DNA of 32,507 nt from Amarolinea aalborgensis. Its GTDB lineage: Bacteria; Chloroflexota; Anaerolineae; SSC4; Amarolineaceae. The DNA is taken from contig NZ_UETR01000036.1 in assembly GCF_900491745.1 (NCBI RefSeq), positions 1 through 32,507 of the forward strand, written 5' to 3'. Position numbers and translations under genes: made by a program. Below, in pieces: positions 14,252 through 22,021 of the stretch (its first letter is position 1; each line of letters begins with the position of its first letter). Under the pieces are notes generated by a model. The model was not told where the DNA came from, searched no databases, and worked only from the letters and a program-made list of their open reading frames with translations.

Positions 14252-17200
14252 GTCCTGCCTCTGGGGCGCCTATTATCGGCCAAGTCAGGATTGACGTCAA
14301 CTGGGCGCAGCCAGGAAATCGGCAGACTCAGGCGGCCGGAATTCATCGGCGCCGGTCTCGCGTCCGCTGCGGTCAGCGTCATCGGTGCAAGCCAGGTCAA
14401 GGGAGCCGCGGTCGCCTTTTTTTCTTTGTGAGTCACCAGGATGGTCACAGGATCGGTCTTGGTGCTGTTGCCTGCAGAATCAAAGGCTTCGATGTAGATT
14501 TGGTGCGTCTCTGTATACTTGCCGCCGGCCACAATGGCGCTCATCCCATTGTAGAAACGCTGGATGATGCGCCCTTGCGGATCAACCACAACCTGGCTAA
14601 CCACTATTTCCCGCGTCGTCGTGGTGCCGTCGCTGTTGGTGATGACCTCTGTGCCCATGACCGGCGCTGAACCTGGCACCGGCTTCAGATTGAGCATCTT
14701 GATCGTCCATTTCGCATTGAAAGGCGCCACCGTGCTGGAGCCGACCTTCTGCTTGTCCACATAGAAATCAACCCGATCCATGGACCAGTTGTCGCGCGCG
14801 TTCGCTGTGATACTGACCCATTCATCATCTTCCATCACGTACAGCTTGCCGTTGAAGGGGTGCTCGATCTCGGCCCGCGGGGCTGTGTTGTCCACCGTCA
14901 CCTGCGTAACGGCTGTGCGTACATTGCCGCTGCCTTCGGTCACGCTCAGCCGCACGGTATACAGACCATCGAGTGCGCTTGTGTCCCATATTTCCAGGGT
15001 GTCATTCTGCTTCTGATCGCCATGTTCCGGCCCAATCTGCGTCCACGCGCCGGGATTGAGTCCTTCGCCAAACTCAACGCGGTAGTTGCGGAAATCGCCC
15101 GCGCGGGCGTTGCCAATCAGCGGCACCAGGCCTTTGACATAGCTGTAATTGCCAGGTGTTACGATCGCCACTTCGTCGTTGACCGGCCCTTGTCCATAAG
15201 CGGTGTCGTACTCCTTAGGCGGCTGTGGAATGCCGTTTTCTGCCACCCAGTCGGCCGCTTCTGGCGGCAAAATCTGATAGACGCGGCGCTGAATCAATTC
15301 AGGCGGCGTGTAGGGCGTGGATAGTTTGCCTGTCTCGCGGTTGATCTCAAACGACCGCCAAACCGTGTCATAGGTCTTTGGCTGGGTGCCTTCGATAAAC
15401 ACCTCGGTGCGCTTCTGTTGACATTCCGCCGTCGGCAGCAAGCCAGACGGATAGCAGACCGTCATTTTCACGATGCCGTTGGGTTGTGGGAAAGGCACAT
15501 TCGGTGAGTTGCCTAAGCCCGCGCGCATGACTTGATTCCAGATAGGCGCCGCGCCGGTCAAGCCGGTAATCTTGTCCATCGGTTCGTTGTCGGTATTGCC
15601 CACCCAGACGCCGACGGCCAGTTGGGGCGTATAGCCCACTGTCCAGTTGTCACGCCAGTTGTTGGTGGTGCCTGTCTTGGCTGCAACCGTGCGATCGGGA
15701 ATTTCCAGGTCGTTGGGGCGACCAAATGCCGCCCAACGCGCGGCCGTATCAGAAAGAATGTTGGACATCACGTACGCGACCTGCGGAGAAACAACCTGCT
15801 CCAGCTTGGGCTCTTTGTATTCGTAGATGATCAGCCCGTTTTTGTCGCGCACCTGCAAGATGGAAACCGGATCCAGGGTGCGAAAACCTTCGGTCTGGCG
15901 ATCTTCGGGCACGCGCTGCCCCGCCATCACGCCGTTGTTGGCTAACACACTGAACGCGTACACCATATCCAGCAGCTTGACTTCGCCGCCGCCCAGGGTC
16001 AGGGCCAGGCCGTAATAGTCGTCACGCAGGGTGGAGATGCCCATCTTGTGCGCGGTATTGATCACGTTCTTCACGCCAACCTTGCTCAGCATCCATACGG
16101 CGGGGATGTTGTATGAGCGCGCCAGCGCATCACGCAAGAACTGCGGGCCATGATATTTGCGGTCGTAATTCTCTGGCACATAGGGCGCCTCCGCATCGGG
16201 GAAAACAGTGCGCACATCCACGATCATACTGGCCGGGGTGTAACCCTGCTGCAAGGCAGTCAGGTAGGTGAAGAGCTTGAACGAAGAGCCTGGCTGGCGA
16301 TTGGAGATGGCGACATTGACTTCGCCGTCAATATCCTTATTGTTGTAGTCCAGGCTGCCCACCATGGCCATGATCTCGCCTGTGGTCGGTCGCACCGCCA
16401 CCACGGAGGCGTTGTGCACATTGTTCTTCTCACGCACCTTTTCCACTTGGGCGCGAGCGACTTCTTCCGCCTTTTTTTGCAGGTCGAGGTCGAGCGTGGT
16501 GTAGACCTGTAGGCCGTTGCGCCAGATAAAATAGGGATCGTCGGCTGTGTTGAAATCGCGACGTAGCTGATCCAGCACATAGAGCGCAAAATGCGGCGCA
16601 TCGAGATACTCGAAGCGCTCGTTTGCGCGTTGACGCACCGGCAGCGGCTTCGTATCCGCGTACGCTTTGGCTGCTTCAGCGTCAGCCGCGGTGATGTAAC
16701 CGGCCTCGGCCATTGCATCCAGCACTTTGCGCTGGCGGCGATAGGCATCTTCAGGCGCTTGAATGGGGTTCAAGCCGGGATACTGGGGCAGGGCGCTCAG
16801 CATGGCGGCCTCGGCCAGGGTGACATCGGCAGCGGACTTATCGAAGTAAATGCGCGCCGCGGCTTCAACGCCGTACGCAGCATTGCCGTAGAAGTTGTAG
16901 TTCAGGTACCATTCCAGGATTTGGTCCTTCGAGTAGCGCCGCGTGACCTCGATCGCCATGATCGCTTCTTTGATTTTGCGCGTGTAGCTGCGCTGCATGC
17001 GCTCCTGGGGTGGGATCAGCACGTTCTTGACCAACTGCTGCGTAATCGAACTGGCGCCCTGCACCGAGTTGCCTTGCAGATTGGAGACAAAAGCGCGCCC
17101 CAACCCGCGCAAGTTGACGCCAGGGTTCTCATAGAAGCTGCGGTCTTCCAGGGCAATGGTGGCCTTCACCAGCCAGGGGGATATCTCGTTGAGAGGGAGA

Positions 17201-17523
17201 TAAGTGCGGTCGCCGCGGAATGGTCGCGGGTCAATGGATTCATACAGCAAGTGCTGGCCGGTGCGGTCGAAGATCTTGACTGTGGCGAAGTCTTCCTGTT
17301 CGGTCTCGATCGCGGCGGCGTCAGGCAAGTTCTGCGCAAAGTAGACGTAGACGCCGGCCGCGGCGGCCGCAGCCGTCAACACGCCGCCGCCAAAGACCAG
17401 AAAGAAAATCGCCGCTCCGCTCAGGCTAAGTTGGAAGAGCCAACGCCAGGGCCGCGGCTTGTGACGTTCGTGCCGGCGCTTTTTCTGGCGCCAAAGGATG
17501 ATCTGTTGTGTTCGATTTGTCAT
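14248..17523 (-). CDS. Class A penicillin-binding protein (PBP1A/1C-like) with long C-terminal extension
   Basis: 1,091 residues. A basic cytoplasmic start (10-28) precedes one membrane span (about 31-62). The GT51 glycosyltransferase domain has catalytic Glu126 in ALEDRSFYENPG and QGASSITQQLVKN. The transpeptidase domain has Ser413-x-x-Lys416 (QPGSSFKLF), Ser470-Tyr-Asn472 and Lys616-Thr-Gly (AAKTGTTNNW). All catalytic motifs are intact, so it should both polymerise and cross-link peptidoglycan outside the membrane. About 350 residues follow the transpeptidase domain, including Ig-like strands (DNTAPRAEIEHPFNGK, VDFYVDKQKVG) as in PBP1C C-terminal domains. ATG 17523 has no clear ribosome-binding site, so the start is moderately certain. 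Lies 49 bases after the beta-CASP gene. Confidence 0.92.
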   Translation of the reverse strand: MTNRTQQIILWRQKKRRHERHKPRPWRWLFQLSLSGAAIFFLVFGGGVLTAAAAAAGVYVYFAQNLPDAAAIETEQEDFATVKIFDRTGQHLLYESIDPRPFRGDRTYLPLNEISPWLVKATIALEDRSFYENPGVNLRGLGRAFVSNLQGNSVQGASSITQQLVKNVLIPPQERMQRSYTRKIKEAIMAIEVTRRYSKDQILEWYLNYNFYGNAAYGVEAAARIYFDKSAADVTLAEAAMLSALPQYPGLNPIQAPEDAYRRQRKVLDAMAEAGYITAADAEAAKAYADTKPLPVRQRANERFEYLDAPHFALYVLDQLRRDFNTADDPYFIWRNGLQVYTTLDLDLQKKAEEVARAQVEKVREKNNVHNASVVAVRPTTGEIMAMVGSLDYNNKDIDGEVNVAISNRQPGSSFKLFTYLTALQQGYTPASMIVDVRTVFPDAEAPYVPENYDRKYHGPQFLRDALARSYNIPAVWMLSKVGVKNVINTAHKMGISTLRDDYYGLALTLGGGEVKLLDMVYAFSVLANNGVMAGQRVPEDRQTEGFRTLDPVSILQVRDKNGLIIYEYKEPKLEQVVSPQVAYVMSNILSDTAARWAAFGRPNDLEIPDRTVAAKTGTTNNWRDNWTVGYTPQLAVGVWVGNTDNEPMDKITGLTGAAPIWNQVMRAGLGNSPNVPFPQPNGIVKMTVCYPSGLLPTAECQQKRTEVFIEGTQPKTYDTVWRSFEINRETGKLSTPYTPPELIQRRVYQILPPEAADWVAENGIPQPPKEYDTAYGQGPVNDEVAIVTPGNYSYVKGLVPLIGNARAGDFRNYRVEFGEGLNPGAWTQIGPEHGDQKQNDTLEIWDTSALDGLYTVRLSVTEGSGNVRTAVTQVTVDNTAPRAEIEHPFNGKLYVMEDDEWVSITANARDNWSMDRVDFYVDKQKVGSSTVAPFNAKWTIKMLNLKPVPGSAPVMGTEVITNSDGTTTTREIVVSQVVVDPQGRIIQRFYNGMSAIVAGGKYTETHQIYIEAFDSAGNSTKTDPVTILVTHKEKKATAAPLTWLAPMTLTAADARPAPMNSGRLSLPISWLRPVDVNPDLADNRRPRGRT

Positions 17524-17572
17524 GTTCGTGTAACGCACAGCGACGGCGCCCGGTTCCGCGGCGATTCGTTGC

Positions 17573-18979
17573 CTACGCCAGGTCGAAATGTTCGTGCAGG
17601 GTCGGCGCCACCACGTTGGTAATGCCCAAGCCGCGGATGCCGTCAGCCAAGGCGTTGGCTGACTCTGGTTCACCATGCACCAGAAAAACCTGGCGCAAAC
17701 GCGCATGATCCATGTGATCTACCCAGGCCAGCAGGTCATGGCGGTCGCCATGGGCGCTGTAGCCCTCGATACGTTCAATGGCCGCGCGCACCGTGTGCAT
17801 TTCACCAAAAATGCGCACAGGCGAGACGCCATCCAACAAGCGCCGCCCAAGCGTGTTTTCGGCCTGAAAGCCCACAAAGAGAATCGTGTTGCTGGCATCG
17901 CCAATGCTGTTGCGGAGGTGGTGCAAAATGCGGCCGGTTTCCGCCATGCCCGATGCGCTGATGATAATCGCCGACTCGCGCAGGAAATTGAGCGCCTTCG
18001 AGTCCTTGACGTCGCGCACGTAGCGCAGGTTCTTGAATCCAAACGGGCCGCCGCGCCCTTCAGCCTGATCGAGCAGCTGCCGCGTTTCCGCGTCGTAACA
18101 CTCTGGGTGCAGCCGGAAAACTTCTGTGATGTTCGTTGCCAGCGGGCTGTCAATATAAACGGGCAGATTGGGAATCTCCGCCTCTTCGGTCAACTCATAC
18201 AGCGCGTAGACCAATTCCTGCGTGCGTCCAACCGCAAACGCGGGCACAATCACCTTGCCGCGCCGACGAAACGTCTGTTTAATAATGGAGGCCAGGTGAT
18301 CCTGGGCCTCAACCGGCGTCTCGTGCAGCCGATCGCCGTAGGTGCTTTCCATAATCACGTAATCAGCCGCGGGCAACAGGGTTGGATCGCGGAGAATAGC
18401 CAGACCCTTGCGACCAATGTCGCCGGAAAAGACCAGGCGTGTCGAGCGTTCGGCTTCCTGGCAATCCAACTGCACCATAGCTGAACCGAGAATGTGGCCG
18501 GCATCGAAAAATGTGAAGGTCACGCCGGGGAGCACCTGGGTAGGGCGCTCATAATCCGCCGTCATGAAGTACTTCAACGAAGCCAGGGCATCCGCGCGGG
18601 TGTAAAGCGGCTCAACCGGCGGCTCGCCTTGGCGCGCGCGGCGTTTGTTGAGAAACTCCACGTCGCTTTCCTGGATATGGCCGCTGTCTTGCAGCATGGC
18701 CACAGATAGGTCGCGCGTCGCCGGTGTGGCCCAAATCGCGCCGTGAAAACCTTGCTTGACCAGGTTAGGCAGATTGCCCGCGTGATCAATGTGCGCATGT
18801 GATAGAATCACCGCATCAATCGTCGCCGGGTCGAATGGAAAATGTAGATTGCGCGCGTACGTTTCCGCGCGTGGGCCTTGATACAAACCGCAGTCCAACA
18901 GAAGCCGCTGACCGTTCACCTCAACCAGATGCATGGAGCCAGTCACCGTTTGTGCGGCGCCATGAAATGTTACTTGCAT
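17573..18979 (-). CDS. Beta-CASP metallo-beta-lactamase-fold ribonuclease (CPSF73/YSH1-like)
   Basis: 468 residues. The zinc-binding HAHIDH motif is at 61-66, with further ligands in FDAGHILGSA and VFSGDIGRKG. The beta-CASP insertion is seen in GKVIVPAFAVGRTQELVYAL and IIISASGMAETGRILHHL, and the last His in YSAHGDRHDLLAWV. This architecture is that of RNA-processing enzymes related to CPSF73 and the bacterial TTHA0252-type endo/exonuclease, not of an antibiotic-degrading lactamase. The ATG follows AAGGA. The gene is 46 bases after RNase D on the same strand, so two RNA-degrading enzymes are probably made together. Confidence 0.92.
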   Translation of the reverse strand: MQVTFHGAAQTVTGSMHLVEVNGQRLLLDCGLYQGPRAETYARNLHFPFDPATIDAVILSHAHIDHAGNLPNLVKQGFHGAIWATPATRDLSVAMLQDSGHIQESDVEFLNKRRARQGEPPVEPLYTRADALASLKYFMTADYERPTQVLPGVTFTFFDAGHILGSAMVQLDCQEAERSTRLVFSGDIGRKGLAILRDPTLLPAADYVIMESTYGDRLHETPVEAQDHLASIIKQTFRRRGKVIVPAFAVGRTQELVYALYELTEEAEIPNLPVYIDSPLATNITEVFRLHPECYDAETRQLLDQAEGRGGPFGFKNLRYVRDVKDSKALNFLRESAIIISASGMAETGRILHHLRNSIGDASNTILFVGFQAENTLGRRLLDGVSPVRIFGEMHTVRAAIERIEGYSAHGDRHDLLAWVDHMDHARLRQVFLVHGEPESANALADGIRGLGITNVVAPTLHEHFDLA

Positions 18980-19025
18980 TGGGAATCCTTTTTCTACGTT
19001 CGTTACCTGATGCCTGCTGAAGAGT

Positions 19026-20258
19026 TCACGCGGCTTTAGGTTGCATCGTGAGCACGGTCAGGATTTCGTGGCCATAGAGGGTCTGCTTGGCCGGGCCAAA
19101 GCCATCGCACGCGGCCAGGTCGGTTAATGTGGCTGGGGCTTGCCGCGCAATCGTCATCAGCGTGTCATTGGTCAGGACCACGTCTGGATCCACGCCGCGT
19201 TCGACGGCGCGCGCAGTACGCCAGGCGCGCAGGGCTTCATAGCGAACCGCCGTGCCCTCATCGGGCCGCACGAGGTGATGGTGGACGCGTTTGGGCGGCG
19301 CAGGCGCCGGGCCTGCGGCGGCTTTTTGCATCGCCTGCACCAGCTCGCCGCCGAAGCGCCGCATCAAGCCGGGATTGATGCCAGACATCGCCATGAGTTC
19401 CTGGAGAGTAGCAGGGAGTCGTTCGGCCAGTGTGATGAGCGTTTGATCGGCCAACACCTTGAAGGGCGGCTGATCGAGTGTGCGCGCCTTCTCTTCGCGC
19501 CACAGGTATGCCGCCTGAAGTGCAGCCAGGTGGCCGCCATCCAGCTCACGCGCGCCGCGCAGCCGCCAAAACCCGTCGGGGTCGAATGGTCGGTGCATAT
19601 ACTCGACCGACGTCATGCTGGCGAATACTTCGTGCGCCTCGGCCAGTCGCCCACGCTGCGTCAACTCCTGCTCCAGCCGCGCGCGCAGATCGAGTAGAAA
19701 ATGGGTGTCGAGGCGTGCGTAGGATAGTTGGGCGCGGGTCAGAGGGCGCTTGCCCCAATTGGCGCGCTGCATGCGCTTGTCCATGACCACGTCAAACTGT
19801 TTTTCCAGGATGGCGCCAAGACCCACTTCATGCCAGCCAAGAATCCGCGCCGCCCACAACGTGTCGAACACGTTCGCAAACGTAAAGTCATAGTCACGCT
19901 TTAGGATCAGGACATCGTTCTCAGCCGCATGGAAAACCTTCAAGACTTGGGGAGCCGCAAACAGAGCGCCGAGCGGGCGCAAATCCATTTCGATGGCCAG
20001 GGGATCAATGATGTAATCAGAAACGTCCTGCCCGTTCTCCCCCTCGGCCTGCCTGACTGACAACTGAATCAGGCACACTTTATGATAATAGGCGTACAGG
20101 CTGTTGGCTTCAGTGTCCACCGCTACGGCTGGCGCGGCCATCAGTCGCGGTAGAAGGGTGTTGAGTTGGGCGGTCGTACGAATCACAATGGGGGGTGGCA
20201 GATTAAGTTGTGGTAGTTGCGCCGCCGGCTGCGCCTGGCCGGCATCACGGCTTGACAT
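19026..20258 (-). CDS. rnd: Ribonuclease D-like 3'-5' exoribonuclease
   Basis: 410 residues. The DEDD exonuclease domain shows Asp48 and Glu50 in VAVDTEANSLYAYY, the second Asp in FHAAENDVLILKRDY, and the third in SYARLDTHFLLDL, where the Tyr marks the DEDDy subclass. Two HRDC-like helical domains follow (around REEKARTLDQPPFKVLADQTL and the C-terminal ARAVERGVDPDVVLTNDTL). RNase D trims 3' ends of tRNA and other stable RNA. ATG 20258 follows GAGGGG six bases upstream and is better than a TTG at 20291. It has its own promoter (20300-20327), opposite the ugpC promoter, and heads the minus-strand block. Confidence 0.9.
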   Translation of the reverse strand: MSSRDAGQAQPAAQLPQLNLPPPIVIRTTAQLNTLLPRLMAAPAVAVDTEANSLYAYYHKVCLIQLSVRQAEGENGQDVSDYIIDPLAIEMDLRPLGALFAAPQVLKVFHAAENDVLILKRDYDFTFANVFDTLWAARILGWHEVGLGAILEKQFDVVMDKRMQRANWGKRPLTRAQLSYARLDTHFLLDLRARLEQELTQRGRLAEAHEVFASMTSVEYMHRPFDPDGFWRLRGARELDGGHLAALQAAYLWREEKARTLDQPPFKVLADQTLITLAERLPATLQELMAMSGINPGLMRRFGGELVQAMQKAAAGPAPAPPKRVHHHLVRPDEGTAVRYEALRAWRTARAVERGVDPDVVLTNDTLMTIARQAPATLTDLAACDGFGPAKQTLYGHEILTVLTMQPKAA

Positions 20259-20299
20259 AGCGATCCCCTCGACAAAGGCTCTTGCAGACAATGGCTTTC

Positions 20300-20327
20300 A
20301 TTATCGCAGATTTGAGCAGGATGTCAA
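20300..20327 (-). promoter_or_regulatory. Promoter of rnd and the minus-strand block
   Basis: On the minus strand, TTGACA (20322-20327), a 16-base spacer and GATAAT (20300-20305). Initiation would be near 20293, about 35 bases before the ATG. The -35 box is 11 bases from that of the opposite promoter. Confidence 0.75.
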
Positions 20328-20338
20328 AGTTGTTCGGC

Positions 20339-20366
20339 TTGCCAACTCAGGATAATGTGGTATAAT
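20339..20366 (+). promoter_or_regulatory. Extended -10 promoter driving ugpC
   Basis: TTGCCA (20339-20344), a 16-base spacer and a perfect TATAAT (20361-20366), preceded by TGG so that the -10 is of the extended TGn type. The start would be near 20373, leaving a leader of about 400 bases before ugpC. Confidence 0.78.
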
Positions 20367-20416
20367 TTCTACAGTCTCCCACAAGAATGTTTTGCCTACG
20401 TTTGGTCAAGGAGGTG

Positions 20417-20488
20417 ATGAACCTGGTTCGGCGAGTTAAGCGCCCGTCAGCATGCTCCCGCTCTCTGCACCGGCCTGGCTGCGTCTGA
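20417..20488 (+). CDS. Possible 23-residue Arg-rich leader peptide
   Basis: ATG at 20417 reads 23 codons to TGA at 20486-20488. The peptide is basic (six Arg/Lys in the first 15 residues, plus Arg19) with two Cys. It is preceded and overlapped by AAGGAGGTGAT, an exceptionally long Shine-Dalgarno match, but the distance from GGAGG to ATG is only two bases, much too short for normal initiation. It may be a regulatory uORF, or chance. Confidence 0.25.
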   Translation: MNLVRRVKRPSACSRSLHRPGCV

Positions 20489-20493
20489 ACACC

Positions 20494-20535
20494 TTCAATC
20501 CACGATTTCCTATTCTCAACTTTCGATCTGTTTTT
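20494..20535. repeat. Degenerate heptanucleotide repeats in the ugpC leader
   Basis: Units TTCAATC, CACGATT, TCCTATT, CTCAACT, TTCGATC and TGTTTTT. The first five share C at position three and A at position five. This is the same seven-base period as at 1496-1573 and 29501-29563. Confidence 0.5.
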
Positions 20536-20776
20536 ACCGGTTAGGACGTTGGAACGGTTTTGGCTCTTAGCCCCGCCCTGTTGGGGAACGCGGGACCTAT
20601 GGTGATTTCTAGCCTTCACCCTCTAGCCCGTTGTTTCGGCGCCAATCATATTTTCAGTCGGGCATCCGAGCAGTATCGGCAACGGGTGTCTCTGGCAGCG
20701 GCGACCGCACAGTTCTGTCTAACGTTCAAACCACAATGCGCAACTCAATTCTCAATCAGCAAGGAGCTGCAATTTC

Positions 20777-21877
20777 ATGGCTAGCGTAACTTTCGAACAT
20801 GTGTACAAGCGTTGGGGTGATGTCACCGCGGTCAATGACCTGAACATCAGCGTGGTAGACAAGGAATTCCTCGTTTTTGTTGGCCCTTCGGGCTGTGGCA
20901 AGACCACCTCGCTGCGCTTACTGGCCGGCCTGGAAGAAATCAGTGACGGCAAAATCATGATTGGCGACCGTGTCGTCAATGACGTACCTCCCAAAGATCG
21001 CGACATCGCCATGGTGTTCCAGAGCTATGCGCTCTATCCGCACATGAGCGTCTACGACAACATGGCTTTTGGCCTCAAGCTGCGCAAGATGCCCAAGACC
21101 GACATTGACAACCGCGTCAAGAACGCGGCTGAGATTCTGGGCATCACGCAACTGCTCGACCGCAAACCCAAACAGCTCTCCGGCGGTCAGCGCCAGCGCG
21201 TGGCCGTAGGCCGCGCCATCGTGCGCGAGCCGAAGGTCTTCCTCTTCGACGAGCCGCTCTCCAACCTGGATGCCAAGCTGCGTGTGCAGACGCGCGCCCA
21301 GATCAGCAAGCTGCACCGGCAGTTGGGCACCACCTTCATTTATGTGACTCACGACCAGGTCGAGGCCATGACGATGGCCAGCCGCATCGCGGTCATGAAG
21401 GATGGCCTGCTGCAGCAGATTGACTCGCCGCAGAACCTGTACGACCGACCGGCCAACGTCTTCGTCGCTGGCTTCATTGGCAGCCCGTCTATGAACTTCT
21501 TCGAGGCCACGCTGGTCGAGGCAGACGGCAAGATGTTTGTGGACGGTGGGTCTTTCCGCATGGAGATTCCAGGCGCCCGTGGCGAGGCGATGCGCAAGCA
21601 TAAGGGTCGCCAGGTGATCTTTGGCATTCGGCCAGAAGACGTTCACACCCGCGGTTTCGAGCCGCAGAATATCAGGCCGGCGGAGCTGCAGGCTGATGTG
21701 GATGTCACTGAGTTGATGGGCAACGAAATTTTCCTCTACTTGCTCACAGGCAAGAAGCAGTTCGTGGCTCGCGTGGACCCTCGCACCCAGGCCGTCGCCG
21801 GCGACAAGATTGACCTTGTCTTCAACATGGACAATACGCACTTCTTCGATCCCAAGACGGAATTAGCGCTGCGCTAA
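20777..21877 (+). CDS. ugpC: Sugar ABC importer ATP-binding protein (UgpC/MsmX/MalK type)
   Basis: 366 residues. Walker A GPSGCGKTTS (36-45), Q-loop in VFQSYALYPHM, signature LSGGQRQRVAVGRA, Walker B VFLFDEPLSNLDA, switch His in VTHDQVEAMTMA. The C-terminal part from about residue 235 (FIGSPSMNFFEATL ... VIFGIRPEDVH ... GDKIDLVFNMDNTHFFD) is the regulatory OB/TOBE region of CUT1 importer ATPases. It powers uptake of di- and oligosaccharides or glycerol-3-phosphate. No permease or binding protein lies beside it, which fits the MsmX habit of one ATPase serving several importers. The symbol marks the family, not the substrate. ATG with AAGGAG 11 bases upstream. Ends in a terminator-like hairpin. 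Confidence 0.9.
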   Translation: MASVTFEHVYKRWGDVTAVNDLNISVVDKEFLVFVGPSGCGKTTSLRLLAGLEEISDGKIMIGDRVVNDVPPKDRDIAMVFQSYALYPHMSVYDNMAFGLKLRKMPKTDIDNRVKNAAEILGITQLLDRKPKQLSGGQRQRVAVGRAIVREPKVFLFDEPLSNLDAKLRVQTRAQISKLHRQLGTTFIYVTHDQVEAMTMASRIAVMKDGLLQQIDSPQNLYDRPANVFVAGFIGSPSMNFFEATLVEADGKMFVDGGSFRMEIPGARGEAMRKHKGRQVIFGIRPEDVHTRGFEPQNIRPAELQADVDVTELMGNEIFLYLLTGKKQFVARVDPRTQAVAGDKIDLVFNMDNTHFFDPKTELALR

Positions 21878-21892
21878 CTGGCGGCCCCACTT

Positions 21893-21929
21893 GCTGTCCT
21901 GACCCGTCTTTGCATCGAGCCAGGACAGC
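21893..21929 (+). other. Inverted repeat downstream of ugpC
   Basis: GCTGTCCTG (21893-21901) pairs with CAGGACAGC (21921-21929), nine base pairs around a 19-base loop. No T-run follows, so it is not a standard terminator by itself. It may protect the 3' end of the ugpC message. Confidence 0.5.
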
Positions 21930-21948
21930 CTCGTCAAGCGTAACCAGC

Positions 21949-22004
21949 AGAGGCCAGATCGTCGCTCCCGCCGCCAACGGCGAAGGGACGAAGAACTGGC
22001 CTCT
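21949..22004 (+). terminator. Terminator-like hairpin between ugpC and the glycosyltransferase
   Basis: AGAGGCCAG (21949-21957) pairs with CTGGCCTCT (21996-22004), with inner partial pairing including GCCG-CCAA-CGGC. It is followed by TTGATTCTCT, a weak U-tract. It probably ends the ugpC transcript just ahead of the next start codon at 22022. Confidence 0.5.
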
Positions 22005-22021
22005 TTGATTCTCTGGACATC

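Larger units (their letters stand above)
20373..20776 (+). other. Long untranslated leader of ugpC
   Basis: About 400 bases without a convincing protein gene. It holds an 11-base match to the complement of the 16S rRNA 3' end (20408-20418), a 23-codon ORF starting at 20417, and degenerate seven-base repeats (20494-20535, and weakly 20725-20759). A weak stem with a short T-run lies near 20537-20562 (ACCGGTT with AACGGT). The last bases carry the AAGGAG of ugpC. It matches no riboswitch or small RNA class I could recognise by eye. A regulatory leader is plausible but unproven. Confidence 0.5.

Noticed and set aside
17524..17706. N-terminal extension of the penicillin-binding protein frame
   Set aside because: It runs through the end of the beta-CASP gene in another frame and has the composition of a shadow frame; the basic-plus-membrane start at 17523 fits the family.
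20371..20560. Possible 6S-like small RNA at the start of the ugpC leader
   Set aside because: A short run (CACAAGAATGT) resembles E. coli 6S RNA, but I could not find the long closing stem and central bubble that define it.
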